Shown here piece after piece: positions 54,985 to 63,840 of a stretch of DNA of 64,000 bases. How positions within the stretch are numbered: the first letter of the stretch is position 1; the number at the start of each line of letters is the position of its first letter. The stretch comes from Pseudomonas alkylphenolica (lineage in GTDB: Bacteria; Pseudomonadota; Gammaproteobacteria; Pseudomonadales; Pseudomonadaceae). The position numbers were made by a program, and so were the translations under genes. The notes below the pieces were generated by a model that saw nothing but the letters and a program-made list of their open reading frames with translations, was not told where the DNA came from and made no database searches. The stretch covers positions 2,969,501-3,033,500 of the forward strand of contig NZ_CP009048.1 of NCBI RefSeq assembly GCF_000746525.1, given 5' to 3'.

Positions 54985-56310
54985 CTAGCGAATCTGATGC
55001 TTATGCAGCAAGCGGTAGAAGGTAGGCCGGGAAATCCCGAGTACCTTGGCGGCAATGCTCAGGTTATCGCTGTGCCGATTGAGCACATCGCATAACGCCT
55101 GGTGCTCGGCCCGATGTTTGTAATCTTCGAGGGTACCCATGCTCGAGGTGAAAGCATGCTGGCTGAGCAACCCCAGATCCTGAGCTTCGATCTGCCGGCC
55201 TTCGGCCAGCACCAGGCCACGTCTGACCCGGTTGGCCAGTTCGCGCACATTGCCTGGCCAGTCGTGTTTGCCCATCGCCACCAGGGCGTCCTCGCTGAAA
55301 CTGCGCGGGCGTCGCCCGGTTTCCAGGCTGTAGAAATGGGCAAAATGGTTGGCCAGCATCGACAGGTCGCCATGCCGGTCACGCAATGGCGCAGTGACCA
55401 CTTGCAGGACATTGAGCCGGTAATACAGGTCCTCACGAAAGCGCCCGCGGGCGATGGCGTTTTCCAGGTCCACGTGGGTTGCCGCCAGTACCCGCACATC
55501 GACGCTGATCGGCTGGCCACCACCGACCCGTTCAATGTGTTTTTCCTGGAGGAAACGCAGCAGGTTGGCCTGCAACTCCAGTGGCAGGTCACCAATCTCG
55601 TCAAGAAACAGGGTGCCGCCGTTGGCAGCCTCAATGCGGCCTATTTTGCGCTGGTGCGCCCCGGTAAACGCGCCCTTTTCATGACCGAACAGCTCGGACT
55701 GTATCAGGTGCTCGGGAATCGCCCCGCAGTTGATCGGCACAAAGGGTTTGTCATGGCGCTGCGACTGGCGGTGCAGGGTTCGCGCCACCAGCTCCTTGCC
55801 AGTGCCACTCTCGCCACGAATCAGCACCGGCGACTCGGTGGGTGCCAGTTTGCTGAGCAATTTGCGCAACTCACGAATCGGACGGCTGTCACCCAGCAAT
55901 TCGTGCTCAAGCTCATCCGCATGAACGTTGCCCTTGCCACGCAGGCGCGCCATGCCGAAGGCCCGGCCAATGGTGACCTGCACCCGCGAAACATCGAACG
56001 GCAGGGTATGGAAATCGAAGAACCATTCGCAGACGAAGTCACCGACATTCTGCATGCGCAGCTCTTCGGGGCTGAGCACCGCAATCCATTCGGTATTGCT
56101 GCGGCTGATGAGGTCTTTCACCGCATCCGGACGCTGCAGGTGCATGGCCTGCAGGCGAAGCAGGCCGACATCACACGGATGTTCCGGGGCCGAAGACAAG
56201 GTACAACTGTGAACGTCCCAGCCGACATTACGCAGGCCCGGCAACAAACGGTGACAATCATCGCAAGGATCGACGATCAGCAGGCGGCGGTTGGATGCAG
56301 GTTCAAGCAT
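54985..56310 (-). CDS. VpsR-like sigma-54-dependent activator, candidate fap regulator
   Basis: A 441-residue activator with a degenerate receiver-like N-terminus (about 8-120: R-R-L-L-I-V-D-P-C-D-D, V-G-W-D-V-H), resembling VpsR. The AAA+ core has Walker A G-E-S-G-T-G-K-E near 165, intact G-A-F-T-G-A near 214, and L-F-L-D-E-I-G-D-L. A Fis-type helix-turn-helix ends the protein (G-I-S-R-P-T-F-Y-R-L-L). The normal phosphoacceptor pocket is not fully conserved, so phosphorylation may not be the switch; VpsR-type proteins respond to c-di-GMP. It lies convergent to fapF, and the fap operon has a sigma-54 promoter with three dyads. An aaggaaag site precedes its ATG. Confidence 0.82.
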   Translation of the reverse strand: MLEPASNRRLLIVDPCDDCHRLLPGLRNVGWDVHSCTLSSAPEHPCDVGLLRLQAMHLQRPDAVKDLISRSNTEWIAVLSPEELRMQNVGDFVCEWFFDFHTLPFDVSRVQVTIGRAFGMARLRGKGNVHADELEHELLGDSRPIRELRKLLSKLAPTESPVLIRGESGTGKELVARTLHRQSQRHDKPFVPINCGAIPEHLIQSELFGHEKGAFTGAHQRKIGRIEAANGGTLFLDEIGDLPLELQANLLRFLQEKHIERVGGGQPISVDVRVLAATHVDLENAIARGRFREDLYYRLNVLQVVTAPLRDRHGDLSMLANHFAHFYSLETGRRPRSFSEDALVAMGKHDWPGNVRELANRVRRGLVLAEGRQIEAQDLGLLSQHAFTSSMGTLEDYKHRAEHQALCDVLNRHSDNLSIAAKVLGISRPTFYRLLHKHQIR

Positions 56311-56623
56311 GACCTTTCCTTGGCGCCAATTGTTGGAAATTTATGTAGAAACAGCAAGTTGGCGGGCCCGTCTGTAACAGTAGCAACGATGCGTCAAACG
56401 CCCACTACCGTCTGTCCGCAAAGTGTCAAGACTTGGGCGCGCCAGGGAATTTCCTTGAACTTTCAGCGTCTCACCCGGCACTTGTCAGCGCTTTTTTTGC
56501 ACTCAATCAAAAAAACTTCAAAATACGTGTGACTCAACCCAGTACTGCGTGCATCAGTACAAGTAACTCACCGCTAATGCGGTTGTTTATTATCTTGTTT
56601 GGGCCCACAGAGAGACCGAACCC

Positions 56624-56890
56624 ATGAACGCCCCGCTCCGTGTCAACGAAGCACTGCTGATTGCCGACCACGCCTTCGAACCCTTCCAGTGTGTTGCCTG
56701 GGATTCGCCTAACGGTACAGGTGAACTGAGTCTGGCAGTGATCGACCGGACCAGCACCCGCATTGGTGGCAAGCAGGTGCCATGCAGCACCTATTCCGAC
56801 CCCGACCAACTGGCCAGCCTGATTGAAGAAATGCGCGCCGAGTTGCAAAAACAAGGTTGCCACCTGCAACCCTGGTCGATGCCTAAGTAA
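56624..56890 (+). CDS. Hypothetical small protein
   Basis: An 88-residue soluble protein starting M-N-A-P-L-R-V-N-E-A-L-L-I-A-D-H-A-F-E-P-F, with beta-rich middle (L-S-L-A-V-I-D-R-T) and C-terminal helix L-A-S-L-I-E-E-M-R-A-E-L-Q-K. An agagag site lies upstream, in a 313-base intergenic region (56311-56623) that otherwise shows only AT-rich promoter-like sequence and a ccaattgttgg palindrome near the activator. No family is recognised. A strong hairpin follows. Confidence 0.65.
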   Translation: MNAPLRVNEALLIADHAFEPFQCVAWDSPNGTGELSLAVIDRTSTRIGGKQVPCSTYSDPDQLASLIEEMRAELQKQGCHLQPWSMPK

Positions 56891-56918
56891 GTATCACCGA
56901 TACCTGCTTACTATGATG

Positions 56919-56943
56919 GCCGCGCATCTTCTTGATGCGCGGC
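56919..56943. terminator. Strong hairpin after the 56.6-kb ORF
   Basis: gccgcgcatc-ttctt-gatgcgcggc, a perfect 10-bp stem, lies 28 bases past the stop. It lacks a clear T-run, so it may stabilise the 3' end rather than terminate. Confidence 0.5.
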
Positions 56944-57024
56944 AAGCAAGTTAATTGTTTCAAAAGTTATACTGCGACATCAGGTCGCAGCGACACTTCC
57001 GTACAGTTTCTGTACGCGCCTTAT

Positions 57025-57693
57025 TTATCCAAGCACCTTGAAACTTTCAATCGACCGGTAGTCGGCCTGTAGCTGCTGCGCCAATAAACGCGCGCGTCCC
57101 AAACGCACAGGCGAACGTTCGATATCCACCAACAGGCTCGGGCATGGCAACGGTTGCAACGGCTCCCAGGCGTTAAGCCGACCGTCGGTCAGCACCAGGC
57201 AGCGCTGTTGCTCATGCGGATATTGACGCTGGCGCGCCTGTAGCCAGTGCCGCGCCTGCTCCAAAGCGGCCAGCAAGGGCGTCCCGCCACCAGCACCGAG
57301 GCTGTCGAGCCAAGGCTGCAAAGCTGCCGAGGCTTTAAGGCCATGGCGCTGCCAGCGTGGCGCATGACCACTGGCAGTGAGCAGGGTCAGGCGCGCGCGT
57401 TGCCGGTAAGCCTGATCGAACAATCCGGCCAGCAGGCCTTTGGCCTGGCTCAAGGCCTGATACCGCCGGGTCGAGGCCGAGGCATCGACAATCACCAACC
57501 ACAGTTCATGAGCGCTGGCCGTGCGTTGCTGCCAGCACAGATCACGGCGTTGACGCGGACGGCCTTTGAGCAGGGTAGCCGGCCAGGCCACGGTCGTGCC
57601 CTGTGCAGCCTCGCGCACACGCCCGCGTGGCCCTTGCTTGATCGTACCCGGGCGGGGCTTGGCATCCGCCGTCCGGGGGCGACGGATGCTCAG
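57025..57693 (-). CDS. ChlD-like von Willebrand A part of cobalt chelatase (made by -1 frameshift)
   Basis: About 222 residues in the -1 frame relative to the ATPase gene. An Arg/Lys-rich linker (R-P-G-T-I-K-Q-G-P-R-G-R-V) leads to a vWA domain with a complete metal-ion site: D-A-S-A-S-T, G-G-G-T-P-L and L-T-D-G-R. No ATG, GTG or TTG is available before the conserved part. The frame instead runs into the upstream ATPase gene at a slippery A-AAA-AAG, so it is probably translated only as an ATPase-vWA fusion of about 555 residues. This fusion would act with CobN to insert cobalt into the corrin ring. The given start (57693) marks the point just after the shift. Confidence 0.8.
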   Translation of the reverse strand: MSIRRPRTADAKPRPGTIKQGPRGRVREAAQGTTVAWPATLLKGRPRQRRDLCWQQRTASAHELWLVIVDASASTRRYQALSQAKGLLAGLFDQAYRQRARLTLLTASGHAPRWQRHGLKASAALQPWLDSLGAGGGTPLLAALEQARHWLQARQRQYPHEQQRCLVLTDGRLNAWEPLQPLPCPSLLVDIERSPVRLGRARLLAQQLQADYRSIESFKVLG

Positions 57694-57719
57694 GGCTTTT
57701 TTGCCCAGTTCGGCACCTC
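57669..57719 (-). promoter_or_regulatory. Programmed -1 frameshift signal joining chlI and chlD parts
   Basis: On the minus strand: an SD-like gaggtg (57714-57719), 11 bases, slippery a-aaa-aag in the zero frame (57696-57702), then the TGA stop of the ATPase frame, and a ccgtc/gacgg hairpin starting 10 bases further (57669-57685). These are the three parts of a bacterial -1 cassette such as that in dnaX. Confidence 0.75.
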
Positions 57720-58694
57720 GCGGCGGGCACCGGTTGCTGTCGCTTGCGGCGGCATTTCGCCCCAGGCGCCCTGCCCTTGCCGGGTATTCGAGCCATTGCC
57801 ACCTTGAGGTTCCGGTGCCGGGCTGTGCGCAGGCGGTTGTGGCGCCTCGCGACGCCGATGGCGCAAGGCAAACTCGGCCACTGCCTCTATATCCTCTGCC
57901 TCGATCTGCCCGGCACCGCGCCAGGCGGCATGCGCGCGGGCGGCGCGCAGCCACACCAGGTCGGCGCGCAAGCCATCGACCCCGGCAGCAAAGCAGCGCT
58001 CGGTGATTTGCGCCAGGGCCTGATCGTCCAGGGCAATCTGCGTCAACTGCTCACGGGCAGCCTGACAACGGGCGCGCAATTTCGCTTGCGCCTCGGCCCA
58101 CTGCAGGCAAAAAGCCTCAGGGTCGGCGTCGAAGTCCAGCCGCCGACGGATAATCTGCCCACGGGCCTCGGGCGCCGGTTGGCCGTCGAGGGCGACATTG
58201 AGACCAAAGCGATCGAGCAACTGCGGGCGCAGTTCGCCCTCTTCCGGGTTCATTGTGCCGATCAACACGAACCGCGCACTGTGGCGGTGGGAAATGCCAT
58301 CGCGCTCGACCCGGTTGGTACCGCTGGCCGCGACGTCCAGCAGCAGGTCGACCAGATGGTCGGCCAGCAGGTTGACCTCGTCGACATACAGCACACCACC
58401 GTCGGCCTTGGCCAGTACGCCTGGAGAAAACTGCGCCTTGCCTTGGGCCAGCGCGGCGTCCAGGTCAAGCGTGCCAATCAGGCGCTCTTCACTGGCGCCC
58501 AATGGCAAGGTCACGAACGGCCCTTCACCGAGCAGATCGGCCAGGCCGCGAGCCAGCGTACTCTTGGCCATACCGCGTGGGCCTTCGATCAATACCCCAC
58601 CGATTTTCGGATCGATGGCGGTCAGGCACAGCGCGAGCTTCAACGCTTCGGCGCCGACCACCGCAGACAGCGGAAAATGTGCAGGTTCAGTCAT
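57690..58694 (-). CDS. ChlI/BchI-type AAA ATPase of cobalt chelatase
   Basis: A 334-residue AAA+ protein in the zero frame. It has Walker A G-P-R-G-M-A-K-S near residue 40, L-Y-V-D-E-V-N-L-L near 108, sensor L-I-G-T-M-N-P-E-E-G-E-L-R-P-Q-L-L-D-R near 155, and a C-terminal Pro/Gln-rich tail (P-Q-P-P-A-H-S-P-A-P). In magnesium and cobalt chelatases this subunit couples ATP hydrolysis to metal insertion. The ATG at 58694 lies immediately next to the cobN stop. The gene ends N-W-A-K-K-P-stop, and the last Lys codons form the frameshift site leading into the vWA part. Confidence 0.88.
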   Translation of the reverse strand: MTEPAHFPLSAVVGAEALKLALCLTAIDPKIGGVLIEGPRGMAKSTLARGLADLLGEGPFVTLPLGASEERLIGTLDLDAALAQGKAQFSPGVLAKADGGVLYVDEVNLLADHLVDLLLDVAASGTNRVERDGISHRHSARFVLIGTMNPEEGELRPQLLDRFGLNVALDGQPAPEARGQIIRRRLDFDADPEAFCLQWAEAQAKLRARCQAAREQLTQIALDDQALAQITERCFAAGVDGLRADLVWLRAARAHAAWRGAGQIEAEDIEAVAEFALRHRRREAPQPPAHSPAPEPQGGNGSNTRQGQGAWGEMPPQATATGARREVPNWAKKP

Positions 58695-58695
58695 C

Positions 58696-61600
58696 TCAAG
58701 TCTCTTCTTCACCGTCCAGCAATTGCTCTTCGAGGGCCTCTCGGTAGTCCCCCGGTTGCTCCCACAGGCCGCGCTGCTGGGCTTCGAGCAGGCGCTCGGT
58801 GATTTCGCGCAGGGCCTGGGGGTTGTGCTGACGGATAAAGTCGCGGGTCGCCGCGTCAAGCACATAAGCCTCGGCCAGCGACTGGTAATGGTGATCGTCA
58901 ATCAGGTGCGTGGTGGCATCGAAGGCGAACAGGTTATCGACGGTGGCCGCCAGCTCGAAGGCACCTTTGTAGCCGTGACGCTTGACCCCGTCTATCCATT
59001 TCGGATTGAGCGCACGGGCGCGGATTACCCGGTTGAGCTCTTCTTTCAAGGTGCGGATACGCGGGCGGTCCGGTTGACTGTGGTCACCGTGGTAACTCGC
59101 CGCCGGCTTGCCGCCCAGGCTTTCCACCGCCGCCAGCATGCCACCTTGAAACTGGTAATAGTCGTTGGAATCGAGCAAGTCGTGCTCGTGATTATCCTGG
59201 TTCTGAATCACCGCCTGCACCTGGCTCAAGCGCCGGGCAAAGTCGGCGCGCGCCGGTGTGCCTTCATCTGCGGCACCGTAGGCATAACCGCCGTGGTTGA
59301 GGTAGACCTCGGCAAGGTCCTTGCGCTCATGCCACAAGTGCCCGTCGATTGCGTTCTGCACGCCGGCGCCATAGGCACCGGGCTTGGCGCCGAAAATCCG
59401 CCAGCCGGCCTGCCGCGCCGCCTGCTCCTGGCTCATGCCCTGACGCTCGAACTCGGCACGTTCGCTGCGCACCCTGGCGGCGAGCGGGTTGAGGTCATCA
59501 GGTTCGTCCAGCGCGGCCACCGCCTGCACCGCCGCATCGAACAGCTTGATGAGGTTGCCGAAGGCATCGCGGAAGAACCCCGACACCCGCAACGTCACAT
59601 CGACCCGTGGCCGATCCAGCAGGCTCAACGGCAGGATCTCGAAGTCGTCGACCCGCTGGCTGCCGCTGGCCCATACCGGGCGTACCCCAAGCAGGGCCAT
59701 GGCCTGGGCGATATCGTCGCCGCCGGTACGCATGGTCGCCGTGCCCCACACCGACAGGCCGAGCTGGCGCAAGTGATCGCCGTGGTCCTGCAGGTGGCGC
59801 TCAAGGATCAGGTTGGCCGAGGCAAAACCGATACGCCACGCTGTGGTGGTCGGCAGGTTGCGCACATCGACAGTATAGAAGTTGCGCCCGGTCGGCAGCA
59901 CATCAAGACGCCCGCGACTGGGGGCGCCACTGGGGCCGGCCGGAACGAAGCGGCCTTGCAAGGCGGCCAGCAGCCCTTGCAGTTCAGCCGGGCCACAGGC
60001 ATCCAGTTGTGGCGCGACAGTTTGTTGCAACGCCTCGAGCACGGCGCGCACGTCTGACCACTGCGGCGCCTGCGGCACCTGAGCGGTACCAGCCAACGTG
60101 TGTGCAATGTAATGAGCGGCGAGCAGTTCCAGGCGTTCACGGGTGTCTCCCGTGGTACGCCACAACGCCTCATCCTGCGCCTGCAACAGCGCCGGACGCG
60201 GGCCGTTCCAGGGCTCGCCGAGGTCGCAATCGAGTGGGTCGAACCCCAGCGCCAGCGCTCTGGCCAGGGCCCGCAGCAAACTGGCATTGGCGCCGCGGCC
60301 ATCACCACGTTCGACCCGCAACAGCGCCAGCAAGGTATCGATGCGCAAGCGCCCGCTCGGCGACTCGCCAAACACATGCAGGCCGTCGCGGATTTGCGAC
60401 TCCTTGAGGTCGCACAAGTAGGTGTCCAGACGCGGCAACCAGACGGCAGCATCGTCCAGTGCGCCTTCCAGTTGCAGCTCGCGGTCAATGTGGTTATCGC
60501 GCACCAGCTCGAGAATATCCCGTTGCAACTCACGGGCTCGACGTGGATCGAGCAGTTGCGCTTCGTAATATTCGTCTGCCAGCGCTTCAAGGTGACGCAG
60601 CGGCCCGTAGGTTTCAGCGCGGGTCAGCGGCGGCATCAGGTGATCGATAATCACCGCCTGGGTCCGCCGCTTGGCCTGGGCGCCCTCACCCGGGTCATTG
60701 ACGATGAACGGATAGATGTTGGGCAACGGCCCGAGCAATGCGTCCGGCCAGCAACTGGCGGACAGGCCGACGCCCTTGCCCGGTAGCCATTCCAGGTTGC
60801 CGTGCTTGCCGACATGGACCAAGGCGTCGGCGGCAAAGCCGTGGCGCAGCCAGAAATAGAACGCCAGGTAGCCGTGCGGCGGTACCAGATCGGGATCGTG
60901 GTACACCGCGCTCTGATCCAGTTGATAGCCACGAGCCGGCTGGATACCGACGAAGGTCAGGCCAAATCGCAGACCGGCAACCATCATCCGCCCGTTGCGG
61001 AACATCGGGTCCTGCTCCGGCTCGCCCCAACGCTCGCGCACGGCGTCCTGATTGGCCTGGGGCAAGGCGGCAAAGGCGGCACGATAATCTTCCAGCGCCA
61101 TGCTTTGCAGGCAGGGGCGCTGGTCCAGGCTGTCCAGATCATTGCTGACGCCGCCGAGCAGTGCCTGGATCAGCGCCGTGCCGCTGTCGGGCAAGGCGCT
61201 CAGCGGATAGCCTTGCGCTTGCAGGGCACGAAGGATGTTCAAGGCTGCCGCTGGCGTATCCAGGCCGACGCCGTTGCCGATGCGCCCGTCACGGGTCGGG
61301 TAGTTAGCCAGGATCAAGGCGACGCGCTTGTCCTGGTTGGACAACTGCGCCAGTGCGCACCAGCGCCGCGCCAGTTCAGCGACAAAGTCCATACGCTCGG
61401 CATGCGGGCGATAACAGACCACATCCGACTGGCTGCGCTCGCTGCGCCAGGCCAGGTCCTTGAAGCTGATCGGCCGGGTAATGATGCGCCCGTCCAGCTC
61501 CGGCAAGACGATGTGCATGGCCAGGTCACGGGCGCCCAGGCCTTGCTCGCTGGCCTGCCAGCCCGGCTCGTTGTCCTGGGCGCAGATCGCTTGCAGCACC

Positions 61601-62457
61601 GGGATATCCCGGCGAAACGGGCGCAAGTGCGGTTGCTCGGGGCTGGACTGGGCAAAGCCGGTGGTATTGATGATCAATGCGGCGTCGACCTGATCGAGCC
61701 AGTCTTCGACCTGACTCAGGCAACCGGCCTCTTTAAGGCTGGCCACTGCAATTGGCAAAGGGTTGAGCCCGGCCAGTTGCAAGCGCTCGCAAAAGGTATC
61801 GATAAAGGCCGTGTTAGCCGCCTGCAGGTGCGAACGATAGAACAGGATCGGCACCACCGGCTGTTCAACCTGCCACTCGCCAAACCAGTCCGCCAGTTCG
61901 GCACTGGCTTTGCGCGGGTGATACACCGCCGTGCGTGGCAGCTGTTGCGGCTCGCTCCAGGGGTAATCGCGCTGCAGCCACTGGCTGGCCAGGCAATTGA
62001 ACAGGTTCAGGGCATTGGCCTTGCCACCCTGGCGCAAGAAGTGCCAGAGCCGCTCGGCCTGCTCTGCCGACACGGTACTGAGGCTGGTAAGTTCCGGATC
62101 GGGGCGATCATCACCCGGCACCAGGATCAGCTGCACGCCACGGGCTGCCAGCTCCAGCAGTTGCTCGACACCGTAGCGCCAATAGCCGACGCCACCGTGC
62201 AACGACACCAGAATCACCTTGGCATGACGCAATACCTCGTCGACATACAGGTCGACCGAGGCATGGTTTTGCACCTGCATCGGGTTGGCCAGACGCAGGC
62301 TGGGGAAATCCTCGGGCAGTTGCTGGGCGGTTTCGGCCAGCAGCGCCAGGTGTGAGTCACCGCTGCAGAGAATGACCAGCTCGGCCGGGGTCTGGCCGAG
62401 ATCGGCAATACTGTCGTCCGGTACAAAACCACCGGGCTGGGTCCGCAGCAGGTGCAT
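58696..62457 (-). CDS. cobN: Cobaltochelatase subunit CobN
   Basis: A 1253-residue protein, the usual length of CobN. It has the chelatase large-subunit features: H-G-G-V-G-Y-W-R-Y-G near residue 88, H-V-G-K-H-G-N-L-E-W-L-P-G-K near 555, the conserved D-P-G-E-G-A-Q-A-K-R-R, and near the end N-Q-D-N-H-E-H-D-L-L-D-S-N-D-Y-Y-Q-F-Q-G-G. It binds hydrogenobyrinic acid a,c-diamide and inserts Co2+ in the aerobic cobalamin pathway. It is followed directly by the ChlI-type ATPase and preceded three bases upstream by cobW. Confidence 0.95.
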   Translation of the reverse strand: MHLLRTQPGGFVPDDSIADLGQTPAELVILCSGDSHLALLAETAQQLPEDFPSLRLANPMQVQNHASVDLYVDEVLRHAKVILVSLHGGVGYWRYGVEQLLELAARGVQLILVPGDDRPDPELTSLSTVSAEQAERLWHFLRQGGKANALNLFNCLASQWLQRDYPWSEPQQLPRTAVYHPRKASAELADWFGEWQVEQPVVPILFYRSHLQAANTAFIDTFCERLQLAGLNPLPIAVASLKEAGCLSQVEDWLDQVDAALIINTTGFAQSSPEQPHLRPFRRDIPVLQAICAQDNEPGWQASEQGLGARDLAMHIVLPELDGRIITRPISFKDLAWRSERSQSDVVCYRPHAERMDFVAELARRWCALAQLSNQDKRVALILANYPTRDGRIGNGVGLDTPAAALNILRALQAQGYPLSALPDSGTALIQALLGGVSNDLDSLDQRPCLQSMALEDYRAAFAALPQANQDAVRERWGEPEQDPMFRNGRMMVAGLRFGLTFVGIQPARGYQLDQSAVYHDPDLVPPHGYLAFYFWLRHGFAADALVHVGKHGNLEWLPGKGVGLSASCWPDALLGPLPNIYPFIVNDPGEGAQAKRRTQAVIIDHLMPPLTRAETYGPLRHLEALADEYYEAQLLDPRRARELQRDILELVRDNHIDRELQLEGALDDAAVWLPRLDTYLCDLKESQIRDGLHVFGESPSGRLRIDTLLALLRVERGDGRGANASLLRALARALALGFDPLDCDLGEPWNGPRPALLQAQDEALWRTTGDTRERLELLAAHYIAHTLAGTAQVPQAPQWSDVRAVLEALQQTVAPQLDACGPAELQGLLAALQGRFVPAGPSGAPSRGRLDVLPTGRNFYTVDVRNLPTTTAWRIGFASANLILERHLQDHGDHLRQLGLSVWGTATMRTGGDDIAQAMALLGVRPVWASGSQRVDDFEILPLSLLDRPRVDVTLRVSGFFRDAFGNLIKLFDAAVQAVAALDEPDDLNPLAARVRSERAEFERQGMSQEQAARQAGWRIFGAKPGAYGAGVQNAIDGHLWHERKDLAEVYLNHGGYAYGAADEGTPARADFARRLSQVQAVIQNQDNHEHDLLDSNDYYQFQGGMLAAVESLGGKPAASYHGDHSQPDRPRIRTLKEELNRVIRARALNPKWIDGVKRHGYKGAFELAATVDNLFAFDATTHLIDDHHYQSLAEAYVLDAATRDFIRQHNPQALREITERLLEAQQRGLWEQPGDYREALEEQLLDGEEET

Positions 62458-62460
62458 GGA

Positions 62461-63528
62461 TCAGACGCTCAAGGCGGCGCGCAGGCCCGCTTCCAGTTGG
62501 GCCGCATCCAGTTCCTGGCCGATCAGCACCAGGCGCGTGGTGCGCGGCTCTTCACTGCGCCAGGCGCGGTCGAAGTGTTTGTCGAAGCGGGTGCCCACGC
62601 CCTGAATCAGCAAACGCATCGGCTTGCCGGGGATCGCCGCAAAGCCTTTGACCCGCAGGATGCCGTGTTGCACCACCAGTTGGGTCAGGGCGTCGAGCAG
62701 CAGGCTTTCGTCGGCTTCCGGCAGCTCGATGGAGATCGAGTCGAAGGCATCGTGGTCGTGATCGTCGTGGTCATCGCCGTCATGGTGCGAGTCGTGGTGA
62801 GTACGCCGGCCATCGATATGCGCTTCCGATTCGGCGCCCAGGCCCAGCAGCACTTCCAGTGGCAGACGGCCGCTGCTGGCTTCGATCACCTTGACGGCTG
62901 GCGGCAGCTCTTCCTGCACTTCGGCGCGAACCTTGGCCAGGTCATCGGCGGCAATCAGGTCAGCCTTGTTCAGCACCACCAGGTCGGCACTGGCCAACTG
63001 GTCGGCGAACAGTTCGTGCAGCGGCGACTCGTGATCCAGGTTCGGGTCGAGTTTGCGCTGGGCATCGACCTGGTCCGGGTAGGCGGCAAAGGTGCCTGCG
63101 GCCACGGCCGGGCTGTCGACCACAGTGATCACCGCGTCAACCGTGCAGGCGTTGCGGATCTCTGGCCACTGGAAGGCTTGCACCAGTGGCTTGGGCAGGG
63201 CCAGGCCGCTGGTTTCGATGAGGATGTGATCGAGATCGCCGCGACGGGCAACCAGCTCACGCATCACCGGGAAGAACTCTTCCTGCACGGTGCAGCACAG
63301 GCAGCCGTTGGCCAGTTCATAGACGCGGCCGCTGGCCTCTTCTTCAGTGCAACCGATGCTGCATTGCTTGAGGATCTCGCCGTCGATGCCCAGCTCGCCG
63401 AACTCGTTGACGATCACCGCAATGCGCCGCCCCTGAGCGTTGTCGAGCATATGCCGCAGCAGCGTGGTTTTACCCGAGCCGAGGAAGCCGGTAACGATGG
63501 TGACGGGGAGTTTGGCCAGTGTTTTCAT
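62461..63528 (-). CDS. cobW: CobW, metallochaperone GTPase of cobalamin synthesis
   Basis: A 355-residue G3E GTPase. It has the P-loop T-G-F-L-G-S-G-K-T near residue 13, E-F-G-E-L near 42, the metal-binding C-L-C-C near 75, E-T-S-G-L near 105 and N-K-A-D-L near 185. Between the GTPase and the C-terminal domain is a His/Asp-rich run (about 245-270: H-H-D-S-H-H-D-G-D-D-H-D-D-H-D-H-D) expected to bind cobalt. It lies first in the riboswitch-controlled operon and delivers Co2+ to the CobN chelatase. The ATG at 63528 matches the family N-terminus; upstream in-frame sequence does not. Confidence 0.94.
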   Translation of the reverse strand: MKTLAKLPVTIVTGFLGSGKTTLLRHMLDNAQGRRIAVIVNEFGELGIDGEILKQCSIGCTEEEASGRVYELANGCLCCTVQEEFFPVMRELVARRGDLDHILIETSGLALPKPLVQAFQWPEIRNACTVDAVITVVDSPAVAAGTFAAYPDQVDAQRKLDPNLDHESPLHELFADQLASADLVVLNKADLIAADDLAKVRAEVQEELPPAVKVIEASSGRLPLEVLLGLGAESEAHIDGRRTHHDSHHDGDDHDDHDHDAFDSISIELPEADESLLLDALTQLVVQHGILRVKGFAAIPGKPMRLLIQGVGTRFDKHFDRAWRSEEPRTTRLVLIGQELDAAQLEAGLRAALSV

Positions 63529-63636
63529 GTCGATGCCCTTGGCAGGATGGCGGGCATGCGGGACGAGAGCCGCAGGCATCACTACCTGGGCGCGTTCGCC
63601 ACCGGATCACCCCGCCCGGTTTATGTCGGAAACTGT

Positions 63637-63840
63637 TCGAGGCAGGTCTCCTGGCTGACGGTGTTCAGGCCTTAGGCCTGGCATTCGCTGCGCCTTCCCG
63701 CTAGCGCCTTCGACAGCGCTGACAGTGGCGTGGCAGTAAACATCACCGTTCACAGTTGCGGGGGCAGCCGCGGCTTGAACCGCGTTCCCTTCTTAGCTTC
63801 GGCACGCGCCGAAGAACCTCGAAAGCGCAAGGCTACGCAT
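63637..63840 (-). promoter_or_regulatory. Cobalamin riboswitch
   Basis: On the minus strand the conserved elements occur in order: gggaacgcggtt, the B12-box core gctgcccccgcaactgt, gccactgtcag, gcgggaaggcgc, and finally agccaggagacctgcc. This is the cobalamin-binding aptamer. It ends about 110 bases before the cobW ATG, so adenosylcobalamin should repress the cobW-cobN-chlID operon. Confidence 0.93.

Noticed and set aside
58198..60057. 619-codon plus-strand frame opposite cobN/chlI
   Set aside because: A shadow of strongly supported minus-strand genes with an antisense composition.
60802..62355. 517-codon plus-strand frame opposite cobN
   Set aside because: Antisense of cobN; no recognisable domains.
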